A model generated the notes under the pieces. That model was not told the origin of the DNA and searched no databases. It saw nothing but the letters and a program-made list of their open reading frames with translations. This document shows, piece by piece, positions 37,416 to 50,148 of a DNA stretch of 64,000 nucleotides. The DNA is from Micromonospora thermarum (GTDB taxonomy: Bacteria; Actinomycetota; Actinomycetes; Mycobacteriales; Micromonosporaceae): assembly GCF_012034245.1 (NCBI RefSeq), contig NZ_JAATEO010000009.1, forward strand, positions 62,001 to 126,000, given 5' to 3'. Numbering within the stretch: the first letter of the stretch is position 1; every line of letters starts with the position of its first letter. The position numbers and the translations under genes were made by a program.

Positions 37416-37552
37416 GTGTCGACCCTATCGGTCGCGGGCCGATGCGTCGCCGGGGTTGTCAACTGTTGCTGGTGGACTAGACGAGTGATTCCGAACTCTG
37501 GGTTGAGTGGCGTGGCAGGGTTGACCAGCGCAAGAAGAGAGGGCATCCGATC

Positions 37553-37708
37553 ATGAGCTCACCCCTGCGTCATGAGAGGAACGGAAATCGCTTTCGGCGC
37601 GTCGCCGCGCGCCCTACCGTCGGCGTCGAACGCGGCACCGGGAGGTCGGAGGAGGTGGTGATCGTGCCGGTCGGCGCACGCGTGAGCCATCCGAACCCAC
37701 ACCCGTGA
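37553..37708 (+). CDS. Small arginine-rich ORF upstream of rsgA
   Basis: A 51-codon frame (MSSPLRHERNGNRFRRVAAR...) ending 7 bases before the rsgA ATG. In front of it are a purine-rich stretch (AAGAAGAGAGGG, 37532-37543) and a promoter-like pair TTGTCA (37456-37461) / TAGACG (37478-37483), 16 bases apart. The family is not recognised. It could be a small protein or a translated leader of rsgA. Confidence 0.4.
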   Translation: MSSPLRHERNGNRFRRVAARPTVGVERGTGRSEEVVIVPVGARVSHPNPHP

Positions 37709-37715
37709 GGACGCC

Positions 37716-38795
37716 ATGACCATCGACCTGACCGCCCTCGGCTGGGACGCCGACCGGGCGAGTGACGTACGACGGCGCACCGACCGGCGACCGGGCCGCG
37801 TGACCCGGGTCGACCGCGGCGTGTGCACCGTCCTCGGCGTGGACGGGCCGGTCCGCGCCACGCTCGGCGGCGCCGTGCTGGCCGCCGCCGCACACGACCT
37901 GACCTGCCTGCCCTGCGCGGGCGACTGGGTGCTGCTCGCCACCTGGCCGGACGGCAACGTCACGGTTGAGGCGGTGCTGCCCCGGCGTACCGCGCTGATC
38001 CGCCGTACCGCCGGCAAGGACGCCAGCGGCCAGGTGCTGGCCGCGAACCTGACCGCCGCGGCGGTGGTCGAGCCGGTGCACCCGGAACCGGACATCGGGC
38101 GGATCGAGCGCCTGCTCGCCCTCGCCCACGAGTCGGGCGCGCGTCCGCTCGTGGTCCTGACCAAGGCCGATCTGGCCCCCGACCCGGCGGCGTTGGCCCG
38201 GCAGATCGCGGCCGTGGCGCCCGGCGTGCCCGTGCTGCCGGTCAGCGCGGAGCGGGGCGACGGGCTCGACCCGCTGCGCGCCGAGGTGGCGCCGGGCCGG
38301 ACGCTGGGCCTGCTCGGCCCGTCCGGCGCGGGCAAGTCGAGCCTGGTCAACGCCCTCGCCGGGGCGGTGATGATGCCGACGCAGGCGATCCGCCGGGTCG
38401 ACGGCAAGGGCCGGCACACCACCACGTGGCGGGCGCTGGTCCCGGTGCCGGGCGGCGGGGCCGTGCTCGACACCCCGGGCGTACGTGCGGTGGGCCTGCT
38501 CGACGGCTCCGCCGGTCTGGACCGGGCGTTCGCCGACATCGCCGCGCTCGCCACCGGCTGCCGGTACGCGGACTGCGGGCACGACGGGGAGCCGGCGTGC
38601 GCGGTCCGGGAGGCGCTGGAGTCCGGGGAGCTGACCGCCCGGCGGTGGGAGAGCTGGCGACGGCTGCAACGCGAGGTGACGTACGAGACGCGGCGGCGCG
38701 ACGTCCGGCTCGCCGCCGAACGGCGCGGCGGCTGGCGTGGCGCGCGCCGGCGGGCGGGCCGGTCCGCTCGGCCGCCCGCGGCGGGGGACTTCTGA
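37716..38795 (+). CDS. rsgA: Ribosome small-subunit GTPase RsgA
   Basis: 359 residues. Circularly permuted GTPase that acts late in 30S maturation. Order of motifs: N-terminal OB-like domain (RVTRVDRGVCTVLGVDG), G4 LTKAD, G5 PVSAERGDG, then G1 LGPSGAGKSSLVNAL, G2 with GKGRHTTT, G3 LDTPGVRAVGL, and a C-terminal zinc domain (CRYADCGHDGEPACAV). The last ~30 residues are Arg/Ala-rich. ATG 37716 directly follows the small arginine-rich ORF. Neighbouring uvrA has its own promoter. Confidence 0.95.
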   Translation: MTIDLTALGWDADRASDVRRRTDRRPGRVTRVDRGVCTVLGVDGPVRATLGGAVLAAAAHDLTCLPCAGDWVLLATWPDGNVTVEAVLPRRTALIRRTAGKDASGQVLAANLTAAAVVEPVHPEPDIGRIERLLALAHESGARPLVVLTKADLAPDPAALARQIAAVAPGVPVLPVSAERGDGLDPLRAEVAPGRTLGLLGPSGAGKSSLVNALAGAVMMPTQAIRRVDGKGRHTTTWRALVPVPGGGAVLDTPGVRAVGLLDGSAGLDRAFADIAALATGCRYADCGHDGEPACAVREALESGELTARRWESWRRLQREVTYETRRRDVRLAAERRGGWRGARRRAGRSARPPAAGDF

Positions 38796-38872
38796 CCCGC
38801 CGGCACCCGGTGTCCGGCTGCCGGCGGTCCGCCGGACCGGCTTGACCTGGGGGAATGTGCCGGCCGGCGACG

Positions 38873-38895
38873 TTGTCGTACCTCAGGGCTAGTCT
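38873..38895 (+). promoter_or_regulatory. RecA-NDp-type DNA-damage promoter of uvrA
   Basis: TTGTCGTAC (38873-38881), 8 bases, TAGTCT (38890-38895). The first six positions of the consensus box are perfect. Unlike the other four sites, the start codon is about 95 bases further on, so this mRNA has a leader. Confidence 0.65.
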
Positions 38896-38989
38896 TGCGC
38901 AGGCGCGTTCCCGCGCCCGCACAACCGCTCGTACGGGCCGTCGGGCGGACAGATCCACCCCATCTTCTGCACCCGGGAGTACACGCACC

Positions 38990-41932
<2,943 letters not shown>

Positions 41933-42179
41933 CGCTCGCCGGCCGGCGGCTCGGCGACCGCGGCTCGGCGCCCGGAGCGGCGACCGCTTCCGGAGGCGCG
42001 GCCGACGGCCCGAGGCTCGGCGGGCGGCGGCGGGCGGCGGCGGCCGGCGGCGGCCGGCCTGGCGATCGCGGCCGACGGCGCGGTCGCCGATCGGGTGAAC
42101 CGTCGGGCAGAGTGGTTCGTGTACCCGGGATAGGGCCGCGGATCATCACGAGCGGCGTGTGTCGAGGAGAGGGCGAGGC

Positions 42180-42656
42180 ATGAGTGACGATCAGGCGCTG
42201 ACCGGACCGGGCACGCAGACCCGTCGGGCGCTGCTGACCGGCGCGGGTGCCGTCGGCGCGGCGGTCGTCCTGGCCGCCTGCGGGAGCGACGACTCCGGTG
42301 ACGGCGCGCCCAGCCCGGGCGCGGCCGTCTCCGACACCGGCGACGCCGGCGGGGGCGACCGGCAGGGCGCCCAGTCCCTGGCCCGGACGACCGACATCCC
42401 GGTCGGCGGGGGCGCGGTCTTCGCCGCCCAGGGCGTCGTGATCACCCAGCCGTCGCCGGGCCAGTTCAAGGGCTTCGACCCGATCTGCACCCACCAGGGC
42501 TGCCCGGTGTCGAACGTCGACGGCGGCACGATCAACTGCACCTGCCACGGCAGCAAGTTCTCGATCGAGGACGGTTCGGTGAAGGCCGGCCCGGCCACCC
42601 AGCCCCTCGCGCCGAAGAACGTCACGGTCGACGGCGACCGGATCGCGCTCGCCTGA
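42180..42656 (+). CDS. Rieske [2Fe-2S] protein, Tat-exported lipoprotein
   Basis: 158 residues. Twin-arginine signal TRRALLTGAGAVGAAVVLAACG ends in a lipobox (LAAC), so the protein is probably exported folded via Tat and lipid-anchored. After a Gly/Asp/Ser-rich linker comes a Rieske domain with cluster motifs CTHQGC and CTCHGS (usual CPCHGS). The size and context are of the free-standing Rieske lipoproteins of actinobacteria, not the cytochrome bc1 subunit. Electron partner unknown. ATG 42180 is preceded by GAGGAGAGGG. The 247 bases upstream (41933-42179) are extremely GC-rich, with no gene seen. Confidence 0.93.
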   Translation: MSDDQALTGPGTQTRRALLTGAGAVGAAVVLAACGSDDSGDGAPSPGAAVSDTGDAGGGDRQGAQSLARTTDIPVGGGAVFAAQGVVITQPSPGQFKGFDPICTHQGCPVSNVDGGTINCTCHGSKFSIEDGSVKAGPATQPLAPKNVTVDGDRIALA

Positions 42657-42697
42657 CCCGGGACGCCGTGACGCGGGCCCGGCGACCAGGCCCCGGT

Positions 42698-42735
42698 CGC
42701 ACGGCCGGCGCGGGAACGCCCGCGCCGGCCGTGCG
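42698..42735. terminator. Bidirectional terminator, 17-bp stem
   Basis: Perfect 17-bp inverted repeat (42698-42714 / 42719-42735) with loop AACG, between the convergent Rieske and penicillin-acylase genes. Confidence 0.85.
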
Positions 42736-42740
42736 CCGTC

Positions 42741-45700
42741 TCAGCGGGCGTACACCGCCATCTCCCACAGGCTGAATCCGTAGGAGGTGGCCCGGGTCAG
42801 CCCGCGCATCCGCACGTACCGGGCCGTCCCGGCGGGGAAGGCGGCCACGTCGGTGCCGCCGTCCCCGGCCGTGGCCGACCACGCCGTGCGCCAGGTGCTC
42901 CCGTCGGTCGAGACCTCGATCCGGTACGACCGGGCGTACGCCGCCTCCCACGCCAGCACCACCCGGCCGACCTGCCGCGCCGCGCCGAGGTCGACGGTGA
43001 GCCACTGGTCGTCGGACCAGGCACTGGCCCAGCGCGTACGGTCGTCGCCGTCGACCGCCCGGCCGGGGCCGTGGAACAACTGGCTGCTGGACGCCGTCAC
43101 CGGCCGGCCCGCCGCCAGGTTCGGCAGGGTGTCGCCGCGCCCGGCCGGGAACGACACGACCTGCTGGAAGGTGGGCCGGTTCTGCCAGGCGACCTTCTCG
43201 TGCGTGATGCCGCCGAGCGGGGACTGCATGATCGCGTCGGCGCACCACTGGTCGCCGGCGGCGCAGTGCTCGTCGCCGGGGTACACCTGCGCCGCCGAGG
43301 TGGTGCTCGCCGTCCGCAGCGTGTCGAGCAGGACCTGCCGGCAGGCGGCGAGGTTCCCGTCCCCGCAGAAGGCCCGGCCGGGGCCGCCCCGTACCGGCTC
43401 GCCGAGGACCGCGCGCAGGTCCTTGTCGACCCAGCCCCACCAGCCGTACTGGAAGGCCGAGCCCTTGTGGGTCTGCGCGCTGTTCGCCGAGGTCGGCAGG
43501 TTGGCGACGTCCCCGGCGTGGCGGCCGGAGGGCGGCTCGTCGACCTGCATCGTGTTGACCAGCGTCTGGTAGAGATCCGCACCGAGCGGTGCCCGGAACA
43601 CGCCGCGGACCAGCAGCGGCCACCACGCGTCGAGGGTCCGGATCGCATCGGCGTGCCGGTAGACCTTCGAGCCGGGTGCGGTCTCGACCCGCAGCGAGCC
43701 GGCCGCCCGCCAGGCCTTGAGCCGGGAGATCTCGGCGGCCAGCGCGGCGTCGGTGACGGGCTGGCTCTCCAGCACCCGGATCAGCTCGCCGAGCACCTCG
43801 GTGGCGCGCAGGTCGGTCAGGCCGGCCCGCTGCACGAGGGCGGTGAGGGAGGCCCGGTCGACCTTCCGCCCGCCGCTGATCGCCGCCCGTACCGGCCGGT
43901 CCAGCAGGTCACCCCGGTGTACGGCGGAGAAGCTGAAGTTGCCGTCGGCGGCGCCGAAATCGTGGGCCTGCTTGTTGTTCCAGCTGACGTAGTAGTCCTG
44001 GTCCACCGAGCGGGGGTGGGCCGTCAGCGGCGCGTACGTGGCGGTGTTCGTGGCCGGGTCGTAGCCCTGCCACTCGAAGCGCTGCTCGGCCCGCATCGGC
44101 AGGTTCGGGTTGGACCCGTCCGCGCGCACCGGGTTGCGGCCGGAGTTGAAGTACGCCGCCTGGGTGGAGTTGACGTAGAACCAGTTGAAGGCGTACTCGA
44201 CGTTGTTCGCCGAGGCGATGAAGGCGTCGGCGGTGCCCATCTGCTCGGGGTCGTTGAACATCTGGAAGCCGATCGCCGAGTCCGCCTCGTGGCGGTAGGT
44301 GGAGCGCAGCTGGGTGAAGGCGTGCGGCCGTCCGTCGACCGTGCCGCGCCACGCCACCAGGCCGAGGTTGGTCCGGCGGGCGACCAGCTTGTACGACCCG
44401 GCGGGGGTGCCGTCCGCCACCGTCGGGCTCCACCGGTTGACCTGTGTGATCTCCTCCATGGGCAGGCAGCGGCCGCGGAACAGGTAGTGGTTGCTCGCCA
44501 GGGTCGGCGTCGCGTCGTCGGGGGCGCAGAGCGGGACCGCGTACGTGTCGGTGATGTCGTGGGCCGAGGAGGTGGCGCTCCACGCGTAGTCGCGCCCCCG
44601 GCCGAGCAGCACGTACAGGTTGAGCCCGGCGAACGCGGCACCGCGGGCGCTGATGCCCGGGCCCTGCAACTCCTGCACCATGAGCAACTGCGGCGCGAAG
44701 TAGCCGGTCTGCGGCCCGAACACGGCGATCGGGTGGCCGGTCGCCGAGTGTGCGGCGGAGACGACGGCCGCGTTGGACATGCCCCGGTTGGCCGGGCCGA
44801 CGGTGAGCCCGGACAGCGCCGCGGCCAGCTCCGACGAGCGGGTCGATGTCGCCGCCGCGGTGCCGGCGGCCGAGCCGGTCGCGTCGGTCACCACGGATTC
44901 CACCCGCGCCGATCCGGCGTCGGGCAGCACCACGCTGGGGGCGTCGTCATCGGCGTCGCCGTACGGGAAGCTCTGCCCGTCGTGCAGGGTCAGCACCGCC
45001 TCCGGGTCGTTCCGGCCGCGGAACCCGTTCCACACCCGGTCGCCCTCGACCGGGCCGTACCGGGCGCGGGCGGCGATGCGGACCAGCGCGGACTGCATCT
45101 CGCTGCCGCCTCCGCCGCCGAACAGGCCGCCGACGACGCCGGCGATGGCGATCAGGTCGGTCATCTGGAACGGTTCGGGCCCGCCGGCGTTGGTGATCGC
45201 GTCGAGGTGGCCGGTCAACACGTACTCGCCGGGACAGTTGCGGTTCGCCATGCAGGCGCCGATGTAGGCGTTGATGCCGGCCACGTACTCCCGTACGTCG
45301 GCGTGGAGCTGCTCGCCGCGCGCACCGCCCCTGGTCCGCAGCGCCTCCACCTGGGCCTGGAGGTCGGCCTCGGTGTACGGCGAGGTGCGCCAGACGCTCT
45401 GCTCCAGCGCGCGGTTGCCGGGCGCGCCGCCCGCGAACGAGGTCAGCCGGCCCCGCCCGACGTGGCGCAGCAGGTCCATGGTGAACAGCCGGTCCTCGGC
45501 ACCGGCGTACCCGGCGCCGAACATGGTGCCGCCGCGGGTGGTGCCGGTGACGTGCGGGACGCCGGTCGCCCTGTCGCGGACGATCCGTACGTCGGCGCGG
45601 GGTGAGTAGTCCCGCTCGACCTGGTCCGGGGGGACGCCGAAGGAGGCGTCGTTGAAGAACGTGCCGATCTGGTCCTCGCGGAGGCCGGCGTAGCCGTAGA

Positions 45701-45989
45701 CGAGGTTGGCGTACCGGTCGAGCTGGTCGGCGGAGTGCTTGGGCCGGGTGCCGACGGTCTGGTGGCCCAGGATCTCGACCAGCGTGGCGTTGCCGTTCTG
45801 ACCGGGCGGGAGGATGTCGCCGCACTCGCCGAGGCAGTGGTCGTCCGGGGTGAACGTGGTGACGCTCGGGCGGGCGGCGGTCGCCGTCACGGGGGCGGCG
45901 GTGCCGGCCGCGGGGGTGGCGGTCAGCAGGGCGGCGATCCCGGCGAGGGCGGTGGCGCCGGCGAGCAGGGGACGGTGGGTACGCGGCAT
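42741..45989 (-). CDS. Secreted penicillin acylase-family hydrolase with C-terminal discoidin domain
   Basis: 1082 residues. A signal peptide (RPLLAGATALAGIAALLTATPAAGTA) suggests export. The N-terminal nucleophile hydrolase fold of penicillin amidases covers ~85-930: alpha part with VRIVRDRATGVPHVTG and MFGAGYAGAEDRLFTMDLLRHVGRGRL, an Ala/Thr/Ser-rich spacer, and the beta chain starting at Ser405 (GMSNAAVV), where self-cleavage would expose the nucleophile. The last ~126 residues are an F5/8 type C (discoidin) carbohydrate-binding domain (LPNLAAGRPVTASSS...DGDDRTRWAS). Actinobacterial relatives act on acyl-homoserine lactones, lipopeptides or penicillins. ATG 45989 has GGGAG 8 bases upstream. 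Confidence 0.92.
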   Translation of the reverse strand: MPRTHRPLLAGATALAGIAALLTATPAAGTAAPVTATAARPSVTTFTPDDHCLGECGDILPPGQNGNATLVEILGHQTVGTRPKHSADQLDRYANLVYGYAGLREDQIGTFFNDASFGVPPDQVERDYSPRADVRIVRDRATGVPHVTGTTRGGTMFGAGYAGAEDRLFTMDLLRHVGRGRLTSFAGGAPGNRALEQSVWRTSPYTEADLQAQVEALRTRGGARGEQLHADVREYVAGINAYIGACMANRNCPGEYVLTGHLDAITNAGGPEPFQMTDLIAIAGVVGGLFGGGGGSEMQSALVRIAARARYGPVEGDRVWNGFRGRNDPEAVLTLHDGQSFPYGDADDDAPSVVLPDAGSARVESVVTDATGSAAGTAAATSTRSSELAAALSGLTVGPANRGMSNAAVVSAAHSATGHPIAVFGPQTGYFAPQLLMVQELQGPGISARGAAFAGLNLYVLLGRGRDYAWSATSSAHDITDTYAVPLCAPDDATPTLASNHYLFRGRCLPMEEITQVNRWSPTVADGTPAGSYKLVARRTNLGLVAWRGTVDGRPHAFTQLRSTYRHEADSAIGFQMFNDPEQMGTADAFIASANNVEYAFNWFYVNSTQAAYFNSGRNPVRADGSNPNLPMRAEQRFEWQGYDPATNTATYAPLTAHPRSVDQDYYVSWNNKQAHDFGAADGNFSFSAVHRGDLLDRPVRAAISGGRKVDRASLTALVQRAGLTDLRATEVLGELIRVLESQPVTDAALAAEISRLKAWRAAGSLRVETAPGSKVYRHADAIRTLDAWWPLLVRGVFRAPLGADLYQTLVNTMQVDEPPSGRHAGDVANLPTSANSAQTHKGSAFQYGWWGWVDKDLRAVLGEPVRGGPGRAFCGDGNLAACRQVLLDTLRTASTTSAAQVYPGDEHCAAGDQWCADAIMQSPLGGITHEKVAWQNRPTFQQVVSFPAGRGDTLPNLAAGRPVTASSSQLFHGPGRAVDGDDRTRWASAWSDDQWLTVDLGAARQVGRVVLAWEAAYARSYRIEVSTDGSTWRTAWSATAGDGGTDVAAFPAGTARYVRMRGLTRATSYGFSLWEMAVYAR

Positions 45990-46108
45990 GGTGATCTCCC
46001 GGGGGGTGGGGATCATTCACGAAGAACATTCGGAAACCGGATGGTAACGTTTCCGGTCTTCCATCGGAAGACGTCAATCAGCGGTCGGGGTGCGCCGACG
46101 GCCGGGGG

Positions 46109-46131
46109 CTGTCGGGGGTCCGGACTAGGCT
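46109..46131 (+). promoter_or_regulatory. RecA-NDp-type DNA-damage promoter of uvrC
   Basis: CTGTCGGGG (46109-46117), 8 bases, TAGGCT (46126-46131); seven of nine consensus positions. The GTG start follows 7 bases after the -10 box. The spacer GTCCGGAC is nearly identical to that of polA (GTACGGAC). Confidence 0.65.
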
Positions 46132-46138
46132 TGCTGCC

Positions 46139-48106
46139 GTGGCTGACCCCTCGACCTACCGTCCCGCGCCCGGCACGATCCCGGAGTCGCCGGGGGTCTA
46201 CCGCTTCCGCGACGGCACCGGCCGGGTGATCTACGTCGGCAAGGCGAAGAACCTGCGCAGCCGGCTCAACTCCTACTTCGCCGACCCGGTCAACCTGCAC
46301 CAGCGCACCCGGCAGATGGTCTTCACGGCCGAGTCGGTGGACTGGATCTCCGTCGCCACCGAGGTCGAGGCGCTCCAGCAGGAGTTCACCTGGATCAAGC
46401 AGTACGACCCGAAGTTCAACGTCCGCTACCGGGACGACAAGTCGTACCCCTACCTCGCCGTCACGCTCGACGAGGACTTCCCGCGCCTGCAGGTGATGCG
46501 GGGCGCGAAGCGCAAGGGTGTGCGCTACTTCGGGCCGTACTCGCATGCCTGGGCGATCCGCGAGACGCTCGACCTGCTGCTGCGGGTCTTCCCCGCGCGC
46601 ACCTGCTCCTCCGGTGTGTTCAAGCGGGCCGGCCAGGTCGGCCGCCCCTGCCTGCTGGGCTACATCGGCAAGTGCTCCGCCCCGTGCGTCGGCAGCGTCT
46701 CCGCCGAGGAGCACCGGGCCATCGTCGACGGCTTCTGCGACTTCATGGGCGGCCGGACCGACACCATGGTCCGCAAGCTGGAACGCGAGATGGGCGAGGC
46801 CAGCGCGCAGCTGGAGTTCGAGCGGGCCGCCCGGCTGCGCGACGACCTGGCCGCGCTGCGCCGGGCCCTGGAGAAGCAGACGGTGGTGTTCGGCGACGGC
46901 ACCGACGCCGACGTGGTCGCGTTCGCCGACGACCCCCTGGAGGCCGCCGTCCAGGTGTTCCACGTCCGCGACGGCCGGGTGCGCGGCCAGCGGGGCTGGG
47001 TGGTGGAGAAGACGGAGGAGCTGACCACCGGCGACCTGGTACACCACTTCTGCACCCAGGTCTACGGCGGCGAGCACGGCGAGGCCGACGTCCCCCGGGA
47101 GCTGCTCGTCCCCGAGCTGCCGGCCGACGCCGACGCGCTCGCCGACTGGCTCTCCACCCACCGGGGCAGCCGGGTGACGCTGCGCGTGCCGCAGCGCGGT
47201 GACAAGCGCGCCCTGCTGGAGACGGTGGAACGCAACGCCAAGGACGCGCTCGCCCGGCACAAGCTCAAGCGGGCCGGTGACCTCACCACCCGCAGCAAGG
47301 CCCTCGACGAGATCGCCGACGCGCTGGACATGCGGACGTCGCCGCTGCGCATCGAGTGCTTCGACATCTCCCAGATCCAGGGCACCGACGTCGTCGCCAG
47401 CATGGTCGTCTTCGAGGACGGGCTGCCCCGCAAGAGCGAGTACCGGCGGTTCATCATCCGGGGCGCCACCGACGACCTCTCCGCGATGTCCGAGGTGCTG
47501 CGGCGGCGCTTCGCCCGCTACCTCGACGCCCGTGCCGAGACCGGTGAGGCGGGCGTCGACCCGGACGCCCCGGCGGGGCAGGGGGTCCCCGACGAGCCGC
47601 GGGTCGGCACGTTGATCGACCCGACGACCGGGCGGCCGCGCAAATTCGCGTACCCGCCGCAGCTGGTGGTGGTGGACGGCGGCGCACCCCAGGTCGCGGC
47701 GGCCGCCCAGGCCCTCGCGGAGCTCGGGGTCGACGACGTGGCGCTGTGCGGGCTGGCCAAGCGGCTGGAGGAGGTGTGGCTGCCCGACGACGACTTCCCG
47801 GTCATCCTGCCGCGCACCTCCGAGGGGCTCTACCTGCTGCAACGCGTCCGCGACGAGGCGCACCGGTTTGCCATCACGTTCCACCGGCAGCGGCGCTCGA
47901 AGCGGATGACCGAGTCCGCGCTCGACCGGGTGCCCGGCCTGGGCGAGGTGCGGCGCAAGGCGCTGCTGCGGCACTTCGGCTCGCTCAAGCGGCTCTCCGC
48001 CGCCAGCGTGGAGGAGATCACCGAGGTGCCGGGCGTCGGCAAGCGGACCGCCGAGGCGATCCTCGCCGCCCTCGGCGGCGACACGAAGACCCCGGCCGCC
48101 GACTGA
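46139..48106 (+). CDS. uvrC: Excinuclease ABC subunit C
   Basis: 655 residues. UvrC makes both incisions in excision repair. GIY-YIG domain at ~14-95 ([27 protein letters not shown]), Cys-rich region ([30 protein letters not shown]), UVR motif (~200-235), RNase H-like endonuclease domain ([34 protein letters not shown]) and two C-terminal helix-hairpin-helices ([34 protein letters not shown]). An insertion of ~20 residues after [14 protein letters not shown] sequence (~470-490, Pro/Asp/Gly-rich) is typical of actinobacteria. GTG 46139 is set by the promoter spacing. Confidence 0.97.
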   Translation: MADPSTYRPAPGTIPESPGVYRFRDGTGRVIYVGKAKNLRSRLNSYFADPVNLHQRTRQMVFTAESVDWISVATEVEALQQEFTWIKQYDPKFNVRYRDDKSYPYLAVTLDEDFPRLQVMRGAKRKGVRYFGPYSHAWAIRETLDLLLRVFPARTCSSGVFKRAGQVGRPCLLGYIGKCSAPCVGSVSAEEHRAIVDGFCDFMGGRTDTMVRKLEREMGEASAQLEFERAARLRDDLAALRRALEKQTVVFGDGTDADVVAFADDPLEAAVQVFHVRDGRVRGQRGWVVEKTEELTTGDLVHHFCTQVYGGEHGEADVPRELLVPELPADADALADWLSTHRGSRVTLRVPQRGDKRALLETVERNAKDALARHKLKRAGDLTTRSKALDEIADALDMRTSPLRIECFDISQIQGTDVVASMVVFEDGLPRKSEYRRFIIRGATDDLSAMSEVLRRRFARYLDARAETGEAGVDPDAPAGQGVPDEPRVGTLIDPTTGRPRKFAYPPQLVVVDGGAPQVAAAAQALAELGVDDVALCGLAKRLEEVWLPDDDFPVILPRTSEGLYLLQRVRDEAHRFAITFHRQRRSKRMTESALDRVPGLGEVRRKALLRHFGSLKRLSAASVEEITEVPGVGKRTAEAILAALGGDTKTPAAD

Positions 48107-48113
48107 CCGCAGC

Positions 48114-49961
48114 TCAGGCAGGGGCGGCTTCGTCGGCGAGGACCGTGAGGATCTGCTCGCCGTACTTCGCGAGCTTGGCCTCGCCGACCCCGCTGATCCG
48201 GGCCAGGTCCGCGAGGGAGGCCGGCGCGTCGCCGGCGATCTGGCGCAGCGTGGCGTCGTGGAAGATCACGTACGCCGGGACACCCTGCTCCTTGGCGGTG
48301 GCGGCCCGCCAGGCGCGCAGCCGCTCGAAGATGCCGGCGGCGGCCGGGGCCAGCTCGGCGACCACGGTCGCCGCGCCGCGCGGTTTCGCCGACCGGGCGG
48401 ACGGCGCGCGGGCCGGCTCGCGGCGCAGCATGACGGTGCGGCGCCGCCCCAGCACCTCGCCGCTGGTCTCGGTGAGGGCCAGGGTGCCGTAGTCGCCCTC
48501 GACCGCCAGCAACCCCTCGGCCAGCAGTTGGCGGACCACGCCCCGCCACTCCGCCTCGCTCAGCTCGGTGCCGACGCCGAACACGGTCAGCGAGTCGTGC
48601 CCGTACTGCGTGACCTTGTCGGTGGTGCGGCCGAGGAGGATGTCGACGCAGTGCCCGGCGCCGAAGCGCTGGTTGCGCTCGCGGTCGAGCCGGAACACCG
48701 TGGAGAGCAGCTTCTGCGCGGGGATCGTGCCGTCCCAGGACTCCGGCGGTTCGAGGCAGGTGTCGCAGTTGCCGCAGGCGGCGGAGGTCTCGCCGAAGTA
48801 CTCCAGCAGCTGCACCCGCCGGCAGCGGACCGTCTCGCAGAGCGCGAGCATCGCGTCCAGGTGGGCGGCGAGGTTGCGCCGGTGGGCCAGGTCGCCCTCC
48901 GACGTCTCGATCATCCGGCGCTGCTGCACCACGTCCTGGAGGCCGTACGCGAGCCACGCCGTGGACGGCAGCCCGTCGCGGCCGGCGCGGCCGGTCTCCT
49001 GGTAGTAGCCCTCGACCGACTTGGGCAGGTCGAGGTGGGCGACGAAGCGGACGTCCGGCTTGTCGATGCCCATGCCGAACGCGATCGTCGCGACCATGAC
49101 CAGCCCGTCCTCGCGCAGGAAGCGCTGCTGGTTGGCCGCCCGGGTCGCCGCGTCCAGCCCGGCGTGGTAAGGCAGGGCGGGGATCCCGTTCGCGACGAGG
49201 AACTCGGCCGTCTTCTCCACCGAGGCGCGGGACAGGCAGTAGACGATGCCGGCGTCGCCCGGGTGCTCGTCGCGCAGCAGGCTGAGCAACTGCTTGCGCG
49301 GCTCCCGCTTGGGCACGATGCGGTACTGGATGTTGGGCCGGTCGAAGCTGGCGACGAAGTGCCGGGCCTCGGTGAGGCGCAGCCGGGTCGCGATCTCGGC
49401 GCGGGTGGCGCTGGTGGCCGTGGCGGTGAGCGCGACGCGGGGAACGCCCGGCCAGCGCTCGTGCAGCATCGACAGGTTGAGGTAGTCGGGGCGGAAGTCG
49501 TGCCCCCACTGCGACACGCAGTGCGCCTCGTCGATCGCGAACAGCCCGATCCGCCCTCGCTCCAGCAACTGGACCGTGCCGCGGCCGGCGAGGGCCTCGG
49601 GGGCGAGGTAGAGCAGGTCCAGCTCGCCGGCGAGGAACGCCGCCTCGACCGCGCGTCGGGCGTTGAGATCCTGCGTCGAGTTGAGGAAGCCGGCGCGGAC
49701 GCCGACCGCGGTCAGGGCGTCGACCTGGTCCTGCATGAGGGCGATCAGCGGTGAGACCACCACGCCCACGCCGTCGCGGACCAGCGCCGGGATCTGGTAG
49801 CAGAGGGACTTCCCGCCACCGGTCGGCATCAGCACCAGGGCGTCGCCGCCGGCCACCACGTGGTCGACGACCTCCTGCTGAAAGCCCCGGAAGGAGTCGT
49901 AGCCGAAGACCCGGCGCAGCGCCTCCAGCGCGTCGGGCCGCTGATCGGTGGGGGAGGACAT
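48114..49961 (-). CDS. recQ: RecQ-family ATP-dependent DNA helicase
   Basis: 615 residues, superfamily 2 3'-5' helicase. Motifs: [37 protein letters not shown] (0 and I), [17 protein letters not shown] (II), ALTATAT (III), [18 protein letters not shown] (IV), [36 protein letters not shown] (V-VI). The RecQ zinc site is [12 protein letters not shown]...CGNCDTC, followed by a winged-helix RQC domain and a C-terminal HRDC domain ([19 protein letters not shown]). A helicase of this type handles stalled forks and recombination intermediates. It converges on uvrC with a 7-base gap, and its promoter has the same damage-type boxes. Confidence 0.95.
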   Translation of the reverse strand: MSSPTDQRPDALEALRRVFGYDSFRGFQQEVVDHVVAGGDALVLMPTGGGKSLCYQIPALVRDGVGVVVSPLIALMQDQVDALTAVGVRAGFLNSTQDLNARRAVEAAFLAGELDLLYLAPEALAGRGTVQLLERGRIGLFAIDEAHCVSQWGHDFRPDYLNLSMLHERWPGVPRVALTATATSATRAEIATRLRLTEARHFVASFDRPNIQYRIVPKREPRKQLLSLLRDEHPGDAGIVYCLSRASVEKTAEFLVANGIPALPYHAGLDAATRAANQQRFLREDGLVMVATIAFGMGIDKPDVRFVAHLDLPKSVEGYYQETGRAGRDGLPSTAWLAYGLQDVVQQRRMIETSEGDLAHRRNLAAHLDAMLALCETVRCRRVQLLEYFGETSAACGNCDTCLEPPESWDGTIPAQKLLSTVFRLDRERNQRFGAGHCVDILLGRTTDKVTQYGHDSLTVFGVGTELSEAEWRGVVRQLLAEGLLAVEGDYGTLALTETSGEVLGRRRTVMLRREPARAPSARSAKPRGAATVVAELAPAAAGIFERLRAWRAATAKEQGVPAYVIFHDATLRQIAGDAPASLADLARISGVGEAKLAKYGEQILTVLADEAAPA

Positions 49962-49967
49962 TGGCGC

Positions 49968-49990
49968 AGTCTACGAGCGGCCCCTGACGC
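49968..49990 (-). promoter_or_regulatory. RecA-NDp-type DNA-damage promoter of recQ
   Basis: On the minus strand: GCGTCAGGG (49990-49982), 8 bases, TAGACT (49973-49968), then 6 bases to the ATG at 49961. Six of nine consensus positions including GTCAG. The weakest of the five sites, but with the same exact spacing. Confidence 0.5.
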
Positions 49991-50148
49991 TACGGCCGAC
50001 GCGCGGCCGGTGCGGAATCCGGCGTAACCGGACAATCAGGTGTTCCAGGCGTCACCCCGTGGAATCCCGGGTGGGGTCGCAGCCGTTAGAGTCGCTGACT
50101 GACCATGCGCGGCCGGACCGGCCGTGGCGTCACGGGTGGGGGTTTCTG

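Noticed and set aside
37456..37483. RecA-NDp promoter upstream of the small ORF before rsgA
   Set aside because: TTGTCAACT is present but the distance to TAGACG is 13 bases rather than 8 and the last -10 base is not T; it fits an ordinary promoter better.
50060..50148. A damage-type promoter upstream of rapZ (TAGAGT near 50089)
   Set aside because: The -10-like box is present but no TGTCR box lies eight bases upstream.
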